Positions 46,972 through 59,240 of a DNA stretch of 64,000 bases are shown one piece after another (the stretch's first letter is position 1; each line of letters opens with the position of its first letter). Both the position numbers and the translations under genes were made by a program. The notes under the pieces were generated by a model that had not been told where the DNA came from, did not search any database, and saw nothing but the letters and a program-made list of their open reading frames with translations. Origin of the DNA: Cryptomeria japonica (Eukaryota; Streptophyta; Pinopsida; Cupressales; Cupressaceae); NCBI RefSeq assembly GCF_030272615.1, contig NC_081414.1, forward strand, positions 304,446,164-304,510,163, given 5' to 3'.

Positions 46972-49074
46972 TGTTGGCATTGTGTTGTCATTGATGTCAA
47001 CTGGTATGAAATGACCACTAGTGGTAGAGATGGATGTGCAACATTGCTACGAAGGAGTACATGATGTGATATGTTTGATATCACCTTGTGTTGCAGAAAA
47101 CTGGTAAGGCAAGGTGTCACTCCACCTGTAAGTGGAGATTATCTCTTATTATGCACTATGTGCATAAGTGTGAAAAGGTAAAGGCAAGTTCTTGAAGGCT
47201 CACATCGGATCCACCGGTGATTAGAGGGAATGCCTTAAGTGCATGAGATCATGGTTATGCACTGGACTGACAGAGAAGACATGTTGAGATGTTAGCACAG
47301 AAGAAGTTTTGTGTTTGTCAACTTGACAAAACGATTGAGATATGGTCTGAGCTGATCAAGGTGAAGGCAAGGTTGAGCAGATGCAGTCAGAGGAGAATGG
47401 TTTGACTGAAGAAGGATTCTAGTGAAGGTTGATGATTGGTGTCATCAAGAGTGGTAATCGATATGTAAGTCCACTGGTAATATGGACAAGGTGCAGATGC
47501 AGAAGACTTCCCACTGATGGGAATGTGCATGCTTAGGTATGTCATGTATGGTGACCGGTCAAGGTGTTCCACTGGTAGTTCAACAAGTGAATACATGATG
47601 AGGTAACCGGTACAGTGTGTTATACCGAAAGGGTTAGTAAACCGACAAGAAAGAGGAACCGATAGAGTGGTTGGTCAGTGATCCTATCTGGATTGACTTA
47701 AAGAGCCAATTCAATAGTTGGTTGATGTGGATGCCACATGGGGTCAAGGTGGAAAGTTCACAGAGGTTGGTGAAGTGTCCTATAGAGTTAGGTATCTCTA
47801 CAAGTGTGCATTGAATATGGATCTCGTGATTTGTGGATAAGATCAGAAGCGTGCGGCTCGAGGAAGAATGAACAACAGAGAAGAATCAGGGAGTAGTTGG
47901 CACCTAGATCAAAGCAAGAAGATCTGATTGTAAGATGACCTCAAGAAGGAAACAACAGATGCATTAATGGTGGTTTGACAGATGCAGGTTGAGGTAGAGG
48001 ATCGTGTTTCCTATATTTGGAAAACATGTATTAGAAGGTGCATCAATGGCGGAGATGAACATATAGATGTTAGGGAGATCAGATCGAGCACAATTTGATT
48101 GGATTTGGTTTGCCTCGAGGATGGTGAGGAAACCCTAACTGCTTGGATTTTGAATTGGGCTTTGGTGAGAAACCCTGGCTATAAGTATGATGGCCAAAGA
48201 GATTGTTTGGTACTGCTGAATAGAAGAATATTGTGCTAGTGCAAAGTGTGTTACTTTTGCAGGTAAGAGTAAATCCACCAAGTTCTCAACGAGCATCTAA
48301 GAAGAGTATGAAAGTGAGGGTGAACCAGGTTGAAGTGTTCAACTGGTAGTAGAGAAGAATTGGTAGTGGTTATATAGATAGATAAGAAGACAAGAGAGTT
48401 GCAGAGAAGGCAGATAGAGAATTGACAGAGTATAGTACTGGTAAAGTGAAAAGAGTGAAGAGGAGATCCATTAGAGAAGAAGAAGAGGAGAGGTGTGCCA
48501 GTGGGGCTTACTAGCAGAGAAGCAACAAGTGAAGAGAGCATAAGAATAGTGAGTCAATGTAGTAGAGAAGGTATCTCATCGACAGAGTAAGATATATGAT
48601 AAGGTTGCAAGATTCACTTGTAACAAGATAGCTACTTATGTATTTGATGTTTATATTATGAACACTTGAGTTTTATCTCAGTGTAGGGGTTGGTGCTCCT
48701 TGGGTACATGCCCTAAAGTCAGGGGTTGTAGCTCCTTTGGGTTGTAGCCCATAAACAAGTTAGGGGTTGGTTCTCCTTGGGTTGGTGCCCTAAATATTGT
48801 AACATTTTTCATTGTGAGGCTGGATTGGAGCAATAGACTCCAACAACATTGCTCACCAAGGTTTTTTCCCATCTTGGGGTTTCCTCATATATGCTGGTGT
48901 TATGTGATGTCCCCTTGTGAGTGTTTGCATTTGAGTTAGTCTCCTCTCTAACCGATAAGTCTATTCATAGTTAGATCTAATAATCGATATGCTCACATTG
49001 GATAGTTAAAGGGAAAATATTTGAGAACCACTAATTCACCCCCTCCCCCTCTCAGTGGTGCATTGTGTCTAATA
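46972..49074 (+). repeat. 5' LTR of the gag-only element
   Basis: Starts TGTTGGCATTGTG and ends GTGTCTAATA (the partner ends TAACA). It aligns with 52336-54462 along its length. Repeated phrases near the end (AGGGGTTG...GTGCTCC at about 48685, 48720 and 48772) form a degenerate internal tandem repeat. Open frames here are not genes. Confidence 0.85.
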
Positions 49075-49076
49075 AT

Positions 49077-49090
49077 TGGTATTAGAGCAT
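49077..49090 (+). other. Primer-binding site, initiator Met tRNA type
   Basis: TGGTATTAGAGCAT, two bases after the LTR end, is close to the tRNA-iMet complement used by Copia elements. Confidence 0.7.
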
Positions 49091-49147
49091 AGGTTCCCAT
49101 CTAGACGAGCTTTCTCCATCTTGGGTAGATTTTGGCCTAAGGACACA

Positions 49148-51220
49148 ATGGTCTATTTAGTGTCAATCCCTACTCCAATATTTAATGGATCTAACTATGC
49201 TATTTGGAGTTGTAGAATGGAAGTCTTCCTATCCTCTCTAGGGTTTGATGTATGGATGTTGGTTATCAATGGTCTCCCTAGAAATGTCAGTCCTCCCACC
49301 AGATCTGGAGATGAAATATGATGCATATGTAATGAAGAAGCCATGAAGGCCATATTCAGTGGGCTCACCGGTGATGTCTCCTCACAGGTGGATAAGTGTA
49401 AATCAATAAAGAGTCTATGGGATACACTGAAGAAATTGTATGGAAATGAACCCTGCACCACCAAATTAGTTTGTGAGTGTGAGAAGATCAGTGCAACAAA
49501 CACATGCACAGATGATAGAGGTAGATCAGATTGTTGCAGTTGCAATGATGAAGAAGAAACTCATCTCTTCATGGCACAAGGTTTTGAAGATGAGGTACAC
49601 ACATTTGATGGTGATAAGACAAAGGGATTCCACCAATATGAGGTGTTTGATAGTGATGATGAAGAAGAAGAAGAAGACAAGGCAAACAAATCTAGTCATC
49701 GTGATATATTTGATAGTGAAGGAGAAGAAGAGGATGAAGTAGAAGTTGATCTTGAAGGAGAGCTTGTAAATGCACTTGAAGAACTCAGCAGACTTAGAAG
49801 GGAATACAAGCTATTCAAGAATGCTGCTATAGTAAAGCAAAACTGGCTGACTAAAAGCCTTGAAGAATCTGAGAAAAGCATCTCAGAAATGAAGACTCGG
49901 GCAGAGAACACCAAGGGATGCTGGTGTGAAGATCTAGCATCTAGGATAGAAGTGAAAAATGAAGAATGTCTGTAGTTGGTTGGAGAAATGGAGGCTCTCC
50001 GAAGTAACCTTGAGAAATGCCAAGATGAGCTCAAGGTAAGAATATGGTTTGATGAAAATAGTGATGCCTTGGACAAGATGTTGAAGAAGCAAAAGCATGC
50101 CAAGGACATTGAAGGATTAGGAAGTGATGCCGGTGAATGCTCCACCAACAAGAATTTCCCCTACAATGACATTATGTTTGTCTCCTCCAATGGAGAAAAC
50201 AAAGGCCAAACCTTCTTAGTGAGAAATGATCCCCAAAAGAAGGTTGATCTAGATACAACCGGTGAGGACTTGTAGACAAGAAAGAAGACCGGTGCTGCAA
50301 GAAGAAGGAATAATGCAGATCCCAAAGGAAAGGGGAATATGAGAGAAGATAGCTTCACCGGAAGCAAGAAAATGAGGAAGAAGCAAAGAAGACCTCCTAC
50401 TGGTAGAGGACAAAGAAATGCTACCACCCACAGGGCAAAGCAAGTGTGGGAGAAGAAGAGACCAGATGGAAGAGTTGCATAGAATGGACAATCGAGGATC
50501 CATTCCCAAAGAAGAAGAAATGGAGATGCTAAACCGGTAAGAACTCCCCATGCATGGCAAAATAAATTTGTAAGTCATATGCCATCATTTACCTGTTACT
50601 GCCTTGCATGCAATGCTTATGGCCATAGGGCAGAGGAATGTAGAATGAGATCTAAAAAGAATAGTATAGGATCTCACAGACAACATGCATATGAGAAAAA
50701 TGTATCCAAGAATAGATACATGCATGTTCTCTCTCTCGGTTATACAAATGTTGTTTGTCATAACTGCAATGGTCTTGGCCATAGAATGTATGAATGTAGG
50801 AAGAGGAACTTGCGGTCACATGGAGGTTGGTATAACAACTATGCTCTGCAAAAAAATAGATTCAGAGCATATGAAAGTTAGAGACCTTATTGGAACCAAA
50901 GGAGAAATATCCCTGTAGGAGCAAGAGGTCCACTGGTTTCGGTTGCCAGTCACAACAACATGACCAGGAGAAGATGGTCAAACTGGTATGCTAAGAGATT
51001 CCCCAATCATGAAGTGGGGATGGATGTTGTGTGCTACTATAGTACTACTTCTGGCTATGATGGAAAATCAGGAAATGGAAAGACCCATCAACAGAAGAAG
51101 GAAAGACTTGCTCCCAAGGCTGAAAATGGGAAGAAGAATGAGACCAAGCAGGTATGGATGAAGAAGACCATGGACCGACATTGTGCACTCACTGCACATG
51201 TGATATCTCCTAAGGCCTAA
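49148..51220 (+). pseudogene. Copia-type gag with coiled coil and two CCHC knuckles
   Basis: A single frame of about 690 codons. The N-terminal UBN2/DUF4219 region (FNGSNYAIWSCRMEVFLSSL, SLWDTLKKLYGNEP) is followed by a very acidic segment (about 49640-49760). A long coiled coil (LEELSRLRREYKLFKNAA onward) and a basic region come next, then zinc knuckles CLACNAYGHRAEEC (about 50606) and CHNCNGLGHRMYEC (about 50759). Five in-frame stops interrupt it: TGA 49319, TAG 49973, TAG 50273, TAG 50480 and TAG 50879. I see no frameshift. The protein would package RNA into particles; this copy cannot make a full one. Confidence 0.85.
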
Positions 51221-52200
51221 AGGAGATGTAGAACCTCAAGAGGAGTAGTACATTGAATTTATCATTCACTCCCTCAATAAAGAAGGCAACATGGAAGAAC
51301 ATGTTGTTGCTGGTATTAAAAAAGAAAGTGATAAGTATGTGTAGAGGCTACATTAACTATACACCTACAAATCAATGTTGGATCACAACTGCCTATTTCA
51401 ATTAGTAAAGGTTAATAGTTAGAATCAGGTGTTAACCGGTACGTGCATGATGTTATCGGCATGAATTCCAACAGGTACTTGCAGGTTATGTAAGACAATG
51501 AGGTTGGAGATCATTGCATTAGCCCCGGTAGCATGGAGTGAAGTTATGTCTCAAGTGGTGTTGATGAAGACCTGAAAGACATATGTTGGCCCTAGTTCTT
51601 GATCATGGAGGCTTGCATGTTTTTGGGCTAACTGGTTTGTCTCTTGGCATGATCATGTCATTGGGAAAATTCAGGATCATGCCATAGGTTGTGGTGAAAT
51701 AATGGAGCTGAAAGATCATCAAATGATCTCATATGCACAGCTAAACTAGTATATGGAGGAGATTAGAGTCTCGGTAGTGTACCTAACTAGAGATAAGAAA
51801 TTGAGGTGTATGACTCAGGGGGAGTTCAAGTGCTCATGATGCAGAGCTAGCTTGCTTGAACTTGTAGGGATATTGACTGCCAAACTGCGGGAGATGGAAA
51901 TTGCAGAGGTGTTCGAGGTTGAGTGACAAATGAGTAGTATTCACTAAATTGGTTACAATCTTTCTGCAACTTGAGTTCAAATTGCTTCAGACTTGCATGC
52001 TCAATTGGTGTTAGCTAATGGTTAAGTTCCCCATCTCAAGTGTTGTGACTTGAGAAAATGTAACAATCAGTGACAAAGATAATAAGTGGTATCAATGGAA
52101 GTGTTACATCCAATGAAGACAAAGGGGGGGAAAGAATTCTGTCAGTGACCAGTAAACACAGGAAGGAATGATATCCTGATAGTACCCTTTGTCATTGTTG

Positions 52201-52335
52201 TCAAAGGGGGAGAAGGATTATGTAGTATACTGCATACTACATGTGAGTGAATCCATGGATCACAGTAAAGGGGAAGAAAGACTATGTAGTATGCTAGATA
52301 CTACATGTGTTAACATTAATGCCAAAGGGGGAGAT
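52201..52335 (+). promoter_or_regulatory. Polypurine tract with two upstream hairpin repeats
   Basis: CCAAAGGGGGAGAT (52322-52335) directly precedes the 3' LTR and is the plus-strand primer. Just upstream, a similar AAAGGGG(G/A)AGAA tract followed by a perfect 9-bp inverted repeat (ATGTAGTAT / ATACTACAT, loop 5) occurs twice, at 52220-52242 and 52284-52306. Confidence 0.7.
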
Positions 52336-54462
52336 TGTTGGCATTGTGTCATCATTGATGTCAACCGGTATGAAATGACCACTAGTAGTAGAGATGGATG
52401 TGCAACACTGCTATGAAGGAGTACATGATGTGATATCTTTGATATCACCTTGTGTTGCAGAAAACCGACAAACTAGGAAGGCAAGGTGTCACTCTACCTG
52501 TAAGTGGAGATTATCTCTTATTATGCACTGTGTGCATAAGTGTGAAAAGGTAAAGGCAAGTACTTGAAGGCTCGCATCAGATCCACCAGTGATTAGAGGG
52601 AATTCCTTAAGTGCATGAGATCAGGGTTATGCACTGGACTGACAAAGAAGGCATGTTGAGATGTCGACACAAAAGAAGTGTTGTGTTTGTCAACTTGAAA
52701 AACCGGCTGAGATATGGTCCAAGTTGATCAAGGAGAAGGCAAGGTTGAGTAGATGCAGTTAGAGGAGAATGGCATGACTAAAGGAGTCTAGTGAAGGTTG
52801 ATGACCAATGTCATCAAGAGTGGTAACCAGTATGTAAGTCTACCGGTAATATGGACAAGGTGCAGATGCAGAAGACTTCCCATTGGATGGGAATGTGCAT
52901 GCTTAGGTATGTCATGTCTGGTGACCGGTCAAGGTGTTCCATTGGCAGTTCAAGAAGTGCAGACATGATGAGGTAACTGGTACAGTGTGTGATACCTGCA
53001 GGGTTACTAAACTGGAAAGAAAGAGGAACTAGTAAAGTGGTTGGTCGGTGATCCTATCTGGACCAACTTAAAGAGCCAAGTCAACAGTTGGTTGATGTGG
53101 ATGCCACATGGGGTCAAGGTGGCAAGCTTTCAAAGGTTGGTGTCATGTTGTGTAGAGTTAGGTATCTCTATAGGTGTGCATTGAATATGGATCTTGTGAT
53201 TTGTGGATCAGATTAGAAGTGTGTGGCTCAAGAAAGAATGAACAACAGAGAAGAATCAGGGAGTATTTAGCACCTGGATTGAAGCAAGAGGATCAGATTG
53301 TAAGATGACCTCGAGAAGGAAACAAGAGATGCATTAATGGTGGTTTGATAGATACAGGTTGAGGTAGAGGATCACGTTTCCTATATTTGGAAAACATGTA
53401 TTAGAAGGCACATCAATGGCGGAGATGAACATATAGATGTCAGGGAGATCAGATCGAGCATGATCTGATTGGATTTGATTTTCCTCGAGGATGGTGAGGA
53501 AACCCTAACCGCTTGGATTTTGAATTGGACTTTGGCGGGAAACCCTAGCTATAAGTATGATGGCCAAAGAGATTGTTTGCTACTACTGAATAAAAGAATA
53601 TTGTGCTACTGTGAAGTGTGTTACTTCTACAGGTAAGAGTAAATCAGCCAAGTGCTCAATGAGCATCTGAGAAGAGTGTGACAATGAGGATGAACCAAGT
53701 TGAGGTGTTCAACTGGTAGCAGAGTAGAACCAATAGTGGTTATACCGACAGAGAAGAAGACAAGAGAGTTGCAGAGATGACAGATAGAGAACCGACATAG
53801 TATAGTATCGATAAAGTGTAGAGAGTGAGGAGGAGATCCGTTAGAGTAGAAGAAGAGGAGAGGTGTGCCGATGGGGCTTACCAACAGAGAAGAAGCAAGT
53901 GAAGAGAGCAGTAGAAGAGTGATTTGATGTAGCAAAGAAGGTATCTCACTGATAGAGTAAGATATATGATAAGGTTGCAAGATTCACTTGTAACAAGATA
54001 GCTACTTATGTATTTGATGTTTATATTGTGAACACTGAGTTGTAGCTTGGTGTAGGGGTTGATGCTCCTGGGTAGATGCCCTAATGTTAGGGGTTGTAGA
54101 TCCTTTGGGTTGTATCCCATAAACAAGTTAGGGGTTGGTGCTCCTTGGGTTGGTTCCCTAAATCATTGGTTGGTGCCCTAAACATTGTAACGGTTTTCAT
54201 TGTGAGGCTGGATTGGAGTAGTAGACTCCAGCAGTATTGCTCACCGAGGTTTTTTCCCATCTTGGGTTTTCCTCATATATGCTGGTGTTATGTGATATCC
54301 CCTTGAGAGTGTTTGCATTTGAGTTAGTCTCCTCTCTAACTGGTAAGTTTGTTCATAGTTAGATCTAATAACCGGTTTGCTCACATATGATAGTTAAAGG
54401 GAAAAGATTTGAGAATCACTGATTCACCTCCTCCCCCTCTCAGTGGTGCATTGTGTCTAACA
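52336..54462 (+). repeat. 3' LTR of the gag-only element
   Basis: Starts TGTTGGCATTGTGTCATC, ends GTGTCTAACA. It matches the 5' LTR throughout with scattered substitutions and small indels, such as GACAAACTAG near 52468 that is absent from the 5' copy. Confidence 0.85.
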
Positions 54463-56110
54463 ATTATTTTCTTGACATAGTGGTTCAAGGGTAGTTTCAT
54501 TGTTAATAGAGCTTGTTCACTCCAATTCATCATTTCCTTGTGCCTATCGAAAGACAATGTGTCCTTTTGGCAGCTTGTGCAGATTTGTATCTTGCCTTGC
54601 TTGATCTTTTAATCTCCTTCATAAATGCTAAAATACAATGCACTCTACTCCTATCCAATAATTTTATCTTATAGATCTTTTCCCAAGCTAAAAGAGCCAT
54701 CTAGATCAGAGGAAAAACAATGCTTCTAACATCTTATCGTGTTATTTAATTATTAACATTGGAACAAGATTTAATAGATGTAAATGATTTGTCTTGTCCT
54801 TGTCCTGATTTATCTAGAAGTTTTAAAAAATTCTAGTATTGTTTTTTTTTAATAGCTTTTGGATGAATTAAGTGCCTACCAACTATTTATTTATTTATGG
54901 ATGATATGTTATTTATTTTTCTTATAATTTTTTTTTCTCTGTTTCATAATTTCCCCTTCAATATATTTTATCATAGAATGTATATATGAAGCTCACTTTT
55001 GAAGCTATTTTCTAACTAATTTTTTTTCCAATTCATTTTATTTTTATAGTAAATTCATTCAATTAATTAAATTATTGTCTAATCGTTAGTTTATCTTTAA
55101 TATATTATAGAAACATTATTTACTCTAATATAATTTTAAGGCTAATTAATTTAATCTTGGAGCATGGTTGCAACCTTCAATTTGTGAGGTACTCCACTAA
55201 CTTTGATAAAGAGGAATAAAATTTTGATCCCTAAACCACATAGCTTCAAATTTGAAAGGGCGCTTATTTGTGGCCCTATATTCCTATATGTCGTGTATAA
55301 TTGAATAATGATCTATCCCCCCAAAAATGAGTTAATAGAACAATAACAACTCAAAAATCATTGATAATTATTTTGGAGATAATAAAATCCTATGAGGCCT
55401 ATTTGCTATAAGCACCCCTTTCTAAATCCCCACAAGCCAACTCATTATCATTTTTAAAGATTTAAAGGGAGCCCTTATTTAATTATAAGTTAACATACCT
55501 ATTCTCTACAAAGATTTCTTAAGTGACAAAATTTGTGATATATAGAATAGAGAGAATATAGGCCTTTTACAGCAACTAGTTGCTTTCATGAGATAAATAT
55601 AGATTTAAATTATATAAAAGGTGATTAATTATTATCAAATTCAGTAGCTCACGAATTCTTACATGACCAATGTAACCTTTGAAAGGATCAAGATTGGGGT
55701 ATTGTAAAAAAAACAAAAAACCATGACATTTATTATAGTTTTAAAAACATTGACATTTATTATAGTTTTAAAAACATCAAGTTCCTAGTATTTTTTCAAA
55801 AGGTTCTAAATGTGGAATCAAGTAGGAGTAAAATAAATGTGAGTCGAGTAAGGTTGAGTACATACACTTGGTACTTGAGTTTTTTTTGGACTTTGTTGTA
55901 ATTTTTTTATTTTATTAATATAAATTTTTTAATAGCTTTGTCATTTTTATTGAATTTTTTTTATATTTAATAAAAATAAATAAATAATTTAATAATAATA
56001 AAATAAGTCTAAAAGTATATATAGATTCTATAATATTTATTATTTATAATATGATTCTAAATACTTAATATTTTATCTTATGTAGTGATTTGATATAATA
56101 TTTATTGCAG
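54463..56110. other. 3' end of intron 7 of ALDH copy B
   Basis: AT-rich, no coding sequence I can support. A 26-bp phrase (GACATTTATTATAGTTTTAA) is duplicated in tandem at about 55725-55778. It ends in the acceptor TTTATTGCAG before exon 8. Confidence 0.5.
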
Positions 56111-56921
56111 ATTGATAAAGCACGATTTGATAAAATATTAGAATATATTGAGTTTGGAAAGAAAGAGAAAGCTAAACTACTTACTGGAGGTCAAGTTTGG
56201 GGGGAGAAAGGATTTTACATAGAACCTACCATATTTTGCGATGTTGAGGTATAATTAAAAAGTTCATCTACTTTAATTACATATTATGTTATTTTCTTAC
56301 ATATAGTTTATTAATTCATTTTTGGATATATTTATATCTAACAGGATTCTATGAGAATTGCTCAAGAGGAAATATTTGGACCAGTCATGTCTATACTTAA
56401 GTTCAAGTAAGATATCTATAATCCTGAATAATTTTAATCTTATATTAAAAATTATTATATGGTTTATTATAGACACCTATAATGACATGCAACATATTTT
56501 ATGTGGCTTAGAACTGTGGAGGAGGTGATAGAAAGGGGGAACAAAACTATGTATGGCTTAGCAGCTGGAGTTTTGACAAAAAATATAGATGTGGCCAATC
56601 GAATTTCTAGATCTCTTCGTGCAGGAGTGATTTGGATCAATTGCTTTTTGGTGGTTGATAAAGATGCTCCTTTTGGTGGTTACAAAATGAGTGGAATCGG
56701 AAGAGAGAATTGTCTCCAAGATCTTCAAAATTATTTACAAGTAAAATGTGTTATCTGCCCCCTCCATGACTCACCTTGGCTATAAAATATCTCTATTTTT
56801 AAATTAGCAGATTTTAAGTATTTTGCAAAAAAAAAAAAAAGTCTTTATTTTATTTCATATGTATTTAAGAACATGTATTACATATAATAAGATGGACTAC
56901 TTGATAACCTTCCCATTTTAT

Positions 56922-57250
56922 ATATGAAGCAAGGCAAACTGTGGACTGCTATGTAAATGCGTATAGCTTTCATGATGTTTTGGTTTGGACATCATCTTGG
57001 TCAACATACTTCAGGAAGCATTCAACACTTGAAGATGATTTGCGACATTTGGTATTTTGGATAGTACGAGATATATTGTACTTTTGTGGCATATTAGGGA
57101 TTTAAGTTTTTCAACCTTTCTATGTAATATCGAGCAAGGATCGGAGTTTTTCTTTCTGGTTCTTTTCTCCAGGAGCTCTTTGAATCAGCTTAAAGAAATA
57201 TATAAATAAAATATATTAAGTGGCACTGCCACCTTTAAAAAAAAAAAAAA
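56922..57250 (+). mobile_element. Retroposed insertion with poly-A tail and 16-bp target duplication
   Basis: AACCTTCCCATTTTAT occurs at 56906-56921 and again at 57251-57266, immediately after a run of about 15 A. Between them lie about 310 bp ending GGCACTGCCACCTTT plus poly-A. Long target duplication with a poly-A tail is the hallmark of LINE-mediated retroposition. The body is probably a 5'-truncated LINE 3' end, or a SINE. It inserted just downstream of ALDH copy B. Confidence 0.8.
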
Positions 57251-57266
57251 AACCTTCCCATTTTAT

Positions 57267-57991
57267 TTTTTTATTTTAAATATTTATCAAGTATTTGGAT
57301 GATAATATTAGTTGAAATCTATAACTTACTTTTAAAGAAATACAATAGAAAAATGAATTTATTTATTTTTATCTTTTCATAAAATTAATAGACTCTATGC
57401 TATTTTTTACATTATATAATGTAATACTTAAATGAAAATTTTAAGAAATAAAATTGTATTTCTAGATTAATATATGGATAAAACTATAATGTGTCCACAA
57501 GGTTTTGAGGGATGCAATGCCTCACACATTTGCATTCTATCATCATCATTTTTGATCCATTATTGATATTGTCTATGATATATTGGATTGTGTGTATTTT
57601 CATTTTTTGTATTGGCATCTGTGGTGCATCCTTTGGTATAGTTATAGCATTTTGATCATATAGATATGATATACTTATCATTTTACAAGATTATACATGT
57701 TAGACTCAATGATTTATTATTCTGATGATGATATGATGATGTTATCATGTACTCATCGTGTTTATGATGTTGACCTCGATTGTGGAATTTATATATGCTT
57801 TGACTATGATGTATATGCACAAGTTCCCTCAATGTTTGTTCAATGATGTATGTATTAGGCATCTACTCCACTTGGCTCCACAAGTTTGAGCATACCCTTC
57901 TTCGCTGATGTTTAATAGGAGATAGAGGACTAACCATTTTTTCACCAAGCCCTACTAATTCTACCATATTGAGGATGATTCTCATGTGTTT
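57267..57991. other. Intergenic, AT-rich
   Basis: No gene seen. TGATGATGATATGATGATG-type repetition occurs near 57720-57750. Confidence 0.5.
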
Positions 57992-57996
57992 GTGAG

Positions 57997-59235
57997 TGTA
58001 AAGTGGAAAAATCGAACCCTAGTCGTTCTCCCCTCCCCAACTCCAAAGAGAGAGAAGGGAGAGTCACTAGGGTTGATGGTTTTCACTTAGGAGAGACTTT
58101 ACATTCAAAAGAGGGGTTGAAACCCACAAGATCCAATCCCATGCAATGCAAGATTGGATTCTATATGAGTTTCAAGGGTTAAGACATCAAGGATACCCTC
58201 TTTTGTAAAGAAATGTAGATAGAAAGATTGAACTAGGAATGCATGTAAAGTAGGAAAGATTCACTTATAAATAGAGATAGGGATATGGGATGGAGCTGTG
58301 GACCTGGAATTAGTAGTAAAATTTCGAGACGGTGTTGTCCTATAAATTTGAGCGAAAGTTGACGGGACGATGGCACCTGACGTGCACACGGTCCTCTGAA
58401 AAATCCGCGAAACGAAGGGGGATCTGTTCGTCTCTGCACAAGGATTCCAAATCTTCAATTACAGCTGCGTACCTGCAACCTACACACAGAAAAGAGAGGA
58501 CGATTGGGGGGTTAGGGATGAGGGGTTTGCCTTTAGGTCAAACCCCGGTTTTGGAATTAACCAAGAAATGAGAATGCTGTAAATGTAAATGTTTGTAATG
58601 TAAACAAGTACTGATACCTTGTTGTAAGAATGTTTGTATTCTTACATGCGAAGGTGTAATGTATGTAGTATGTTGTATGTGATCTCCTCTTCAATGGTTG
58701 AATCCTTGTCTTGAATGCAACACTTAGCCTTGAATGGAGACTTAGAATGATTAATTGCTTGAAGGAATGCTTGAATGCTTGAATATCGTTTCCACGTCTT
58801 GTACACATATGTCCTTCCTCCCCAAAATGGGAGAGGAAATGTAGTTTATATACTTGTCAATTAGGGTTGAAAGACTGATTTTCCCAACCTTAGGCCGACC
58901 AGGAAATATTATTTTCCAATTTGCAAACATAAAGACCCGAAGCCCCATAAGAGACCGGGCCCAAAATAGGGCCAGGGACCAGGGCGCTGGGCGCCATGGT
59001 CCTGGGGGACCAGGGCACTGGGTGCCCTAGTCCTGAAGGACCAGGGCACTGGGCACCATGGTCCCACCTCCAGGGGCAGCAGGGTGCAAGGAGGATCAGG
59101 CCAGGGTGCTGAAAAATGCAGTTTTTGGTGTCATGAACAAGTTTCGGGGTCTCCATTCAGGTTCTGTGTTGCATCACCATCATGAAGACCCAAATGCGGT
59201 CGAAATTGCAAGTGTCGCAATTTTAGGACGCTACA
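57997..59235 (-). mobile_element. Solo LTR 2 (family X), TSD GTGAG
   Basis: 1239 bp with TG...CA ends, flanked by GTGAG at 57992-57996 and 59236-59240. Same family and orientation as solo LTR 1, and the reverse of solo LTR 3. It keeps the roughly 165-bp segment missing from solo LTR 1 and the GC-rich inverted units (about 58970-59066). Confidence 0.85.
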
Positions 59236-59240
59236 GTGAG

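Larger units (their letters stand above)
46972..54462 (+). mobile_element. Full-length gag-only LTR retrotransposon (TR-GAG-like, Copia-type)
   Basis: Two LTRs of about 2.1 kb (46972-49074 and 52336-54462), primer site at 49077, gag with two zinc knuckles, and a polypurine tract at 52322-52335. The flanks are ATTGT (46967-46971) and ATTAT (54463-54467), a target duplication with one change. The internal region is only 3.26 kb. After gag there is about 1.1 kb without protease, integrase, RT or RNase H. Such an element would need a relative's enzymes to move. The LTRs differ at many positions, so the insertion is not recent. Confidence 0.8.
29008..56785 (+). pseudogene. Aldehyde dehydrogenase ALDH2C4-like pseudogene (copy B), 10 exons
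   Basis: Exons: 29008-29089, 29160-29302, 29455-29565, 29673-29902, 30069-30158, 30408-30581, 30670-30807, 56111-56248, 56345-56406, 56512-56785. Nine match copy A exactly in length and phase, with GT-AG sites. Exon 3 is 111 nt instead of 151: the stretch after ADLV containing ETLESGKP is largely deleted, the frame shifts, and TAA follows at 29542, giving about 104 residues. Exon 7 ends in TAG (30805-30807) where A has CAG. The catalytic Cys (GQVCTAGSR), Glu (LELGG) and Asn are still encoded. In exon 10, A and B differ at about 17 of 91 residues, and B keeps the family-typical PFGGYKMSG. Introns are homologous to A, so this is a DNA-level duplicate, not retroposed. Intron 7 is 25.3 kb, filled with nested transposons. 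Confidence 0.85.

Noticed and set aside
47387-48872. Several short open frames between 46.9 and 49 kb, and their twins at 52.2-54.1 kb
   Set aside because: They lie in the two LTRs of the gag-only element and are not conserved in frame between the copies.
29008-56785. Copy B as a functional second ALDH gene
   Set aside because: Exon 3 has a net 40-nt loss with TAA at 29542, and exon 7 ends in TAG. Skipping exon 3 alone would leave the downstream frame wrong by one base.
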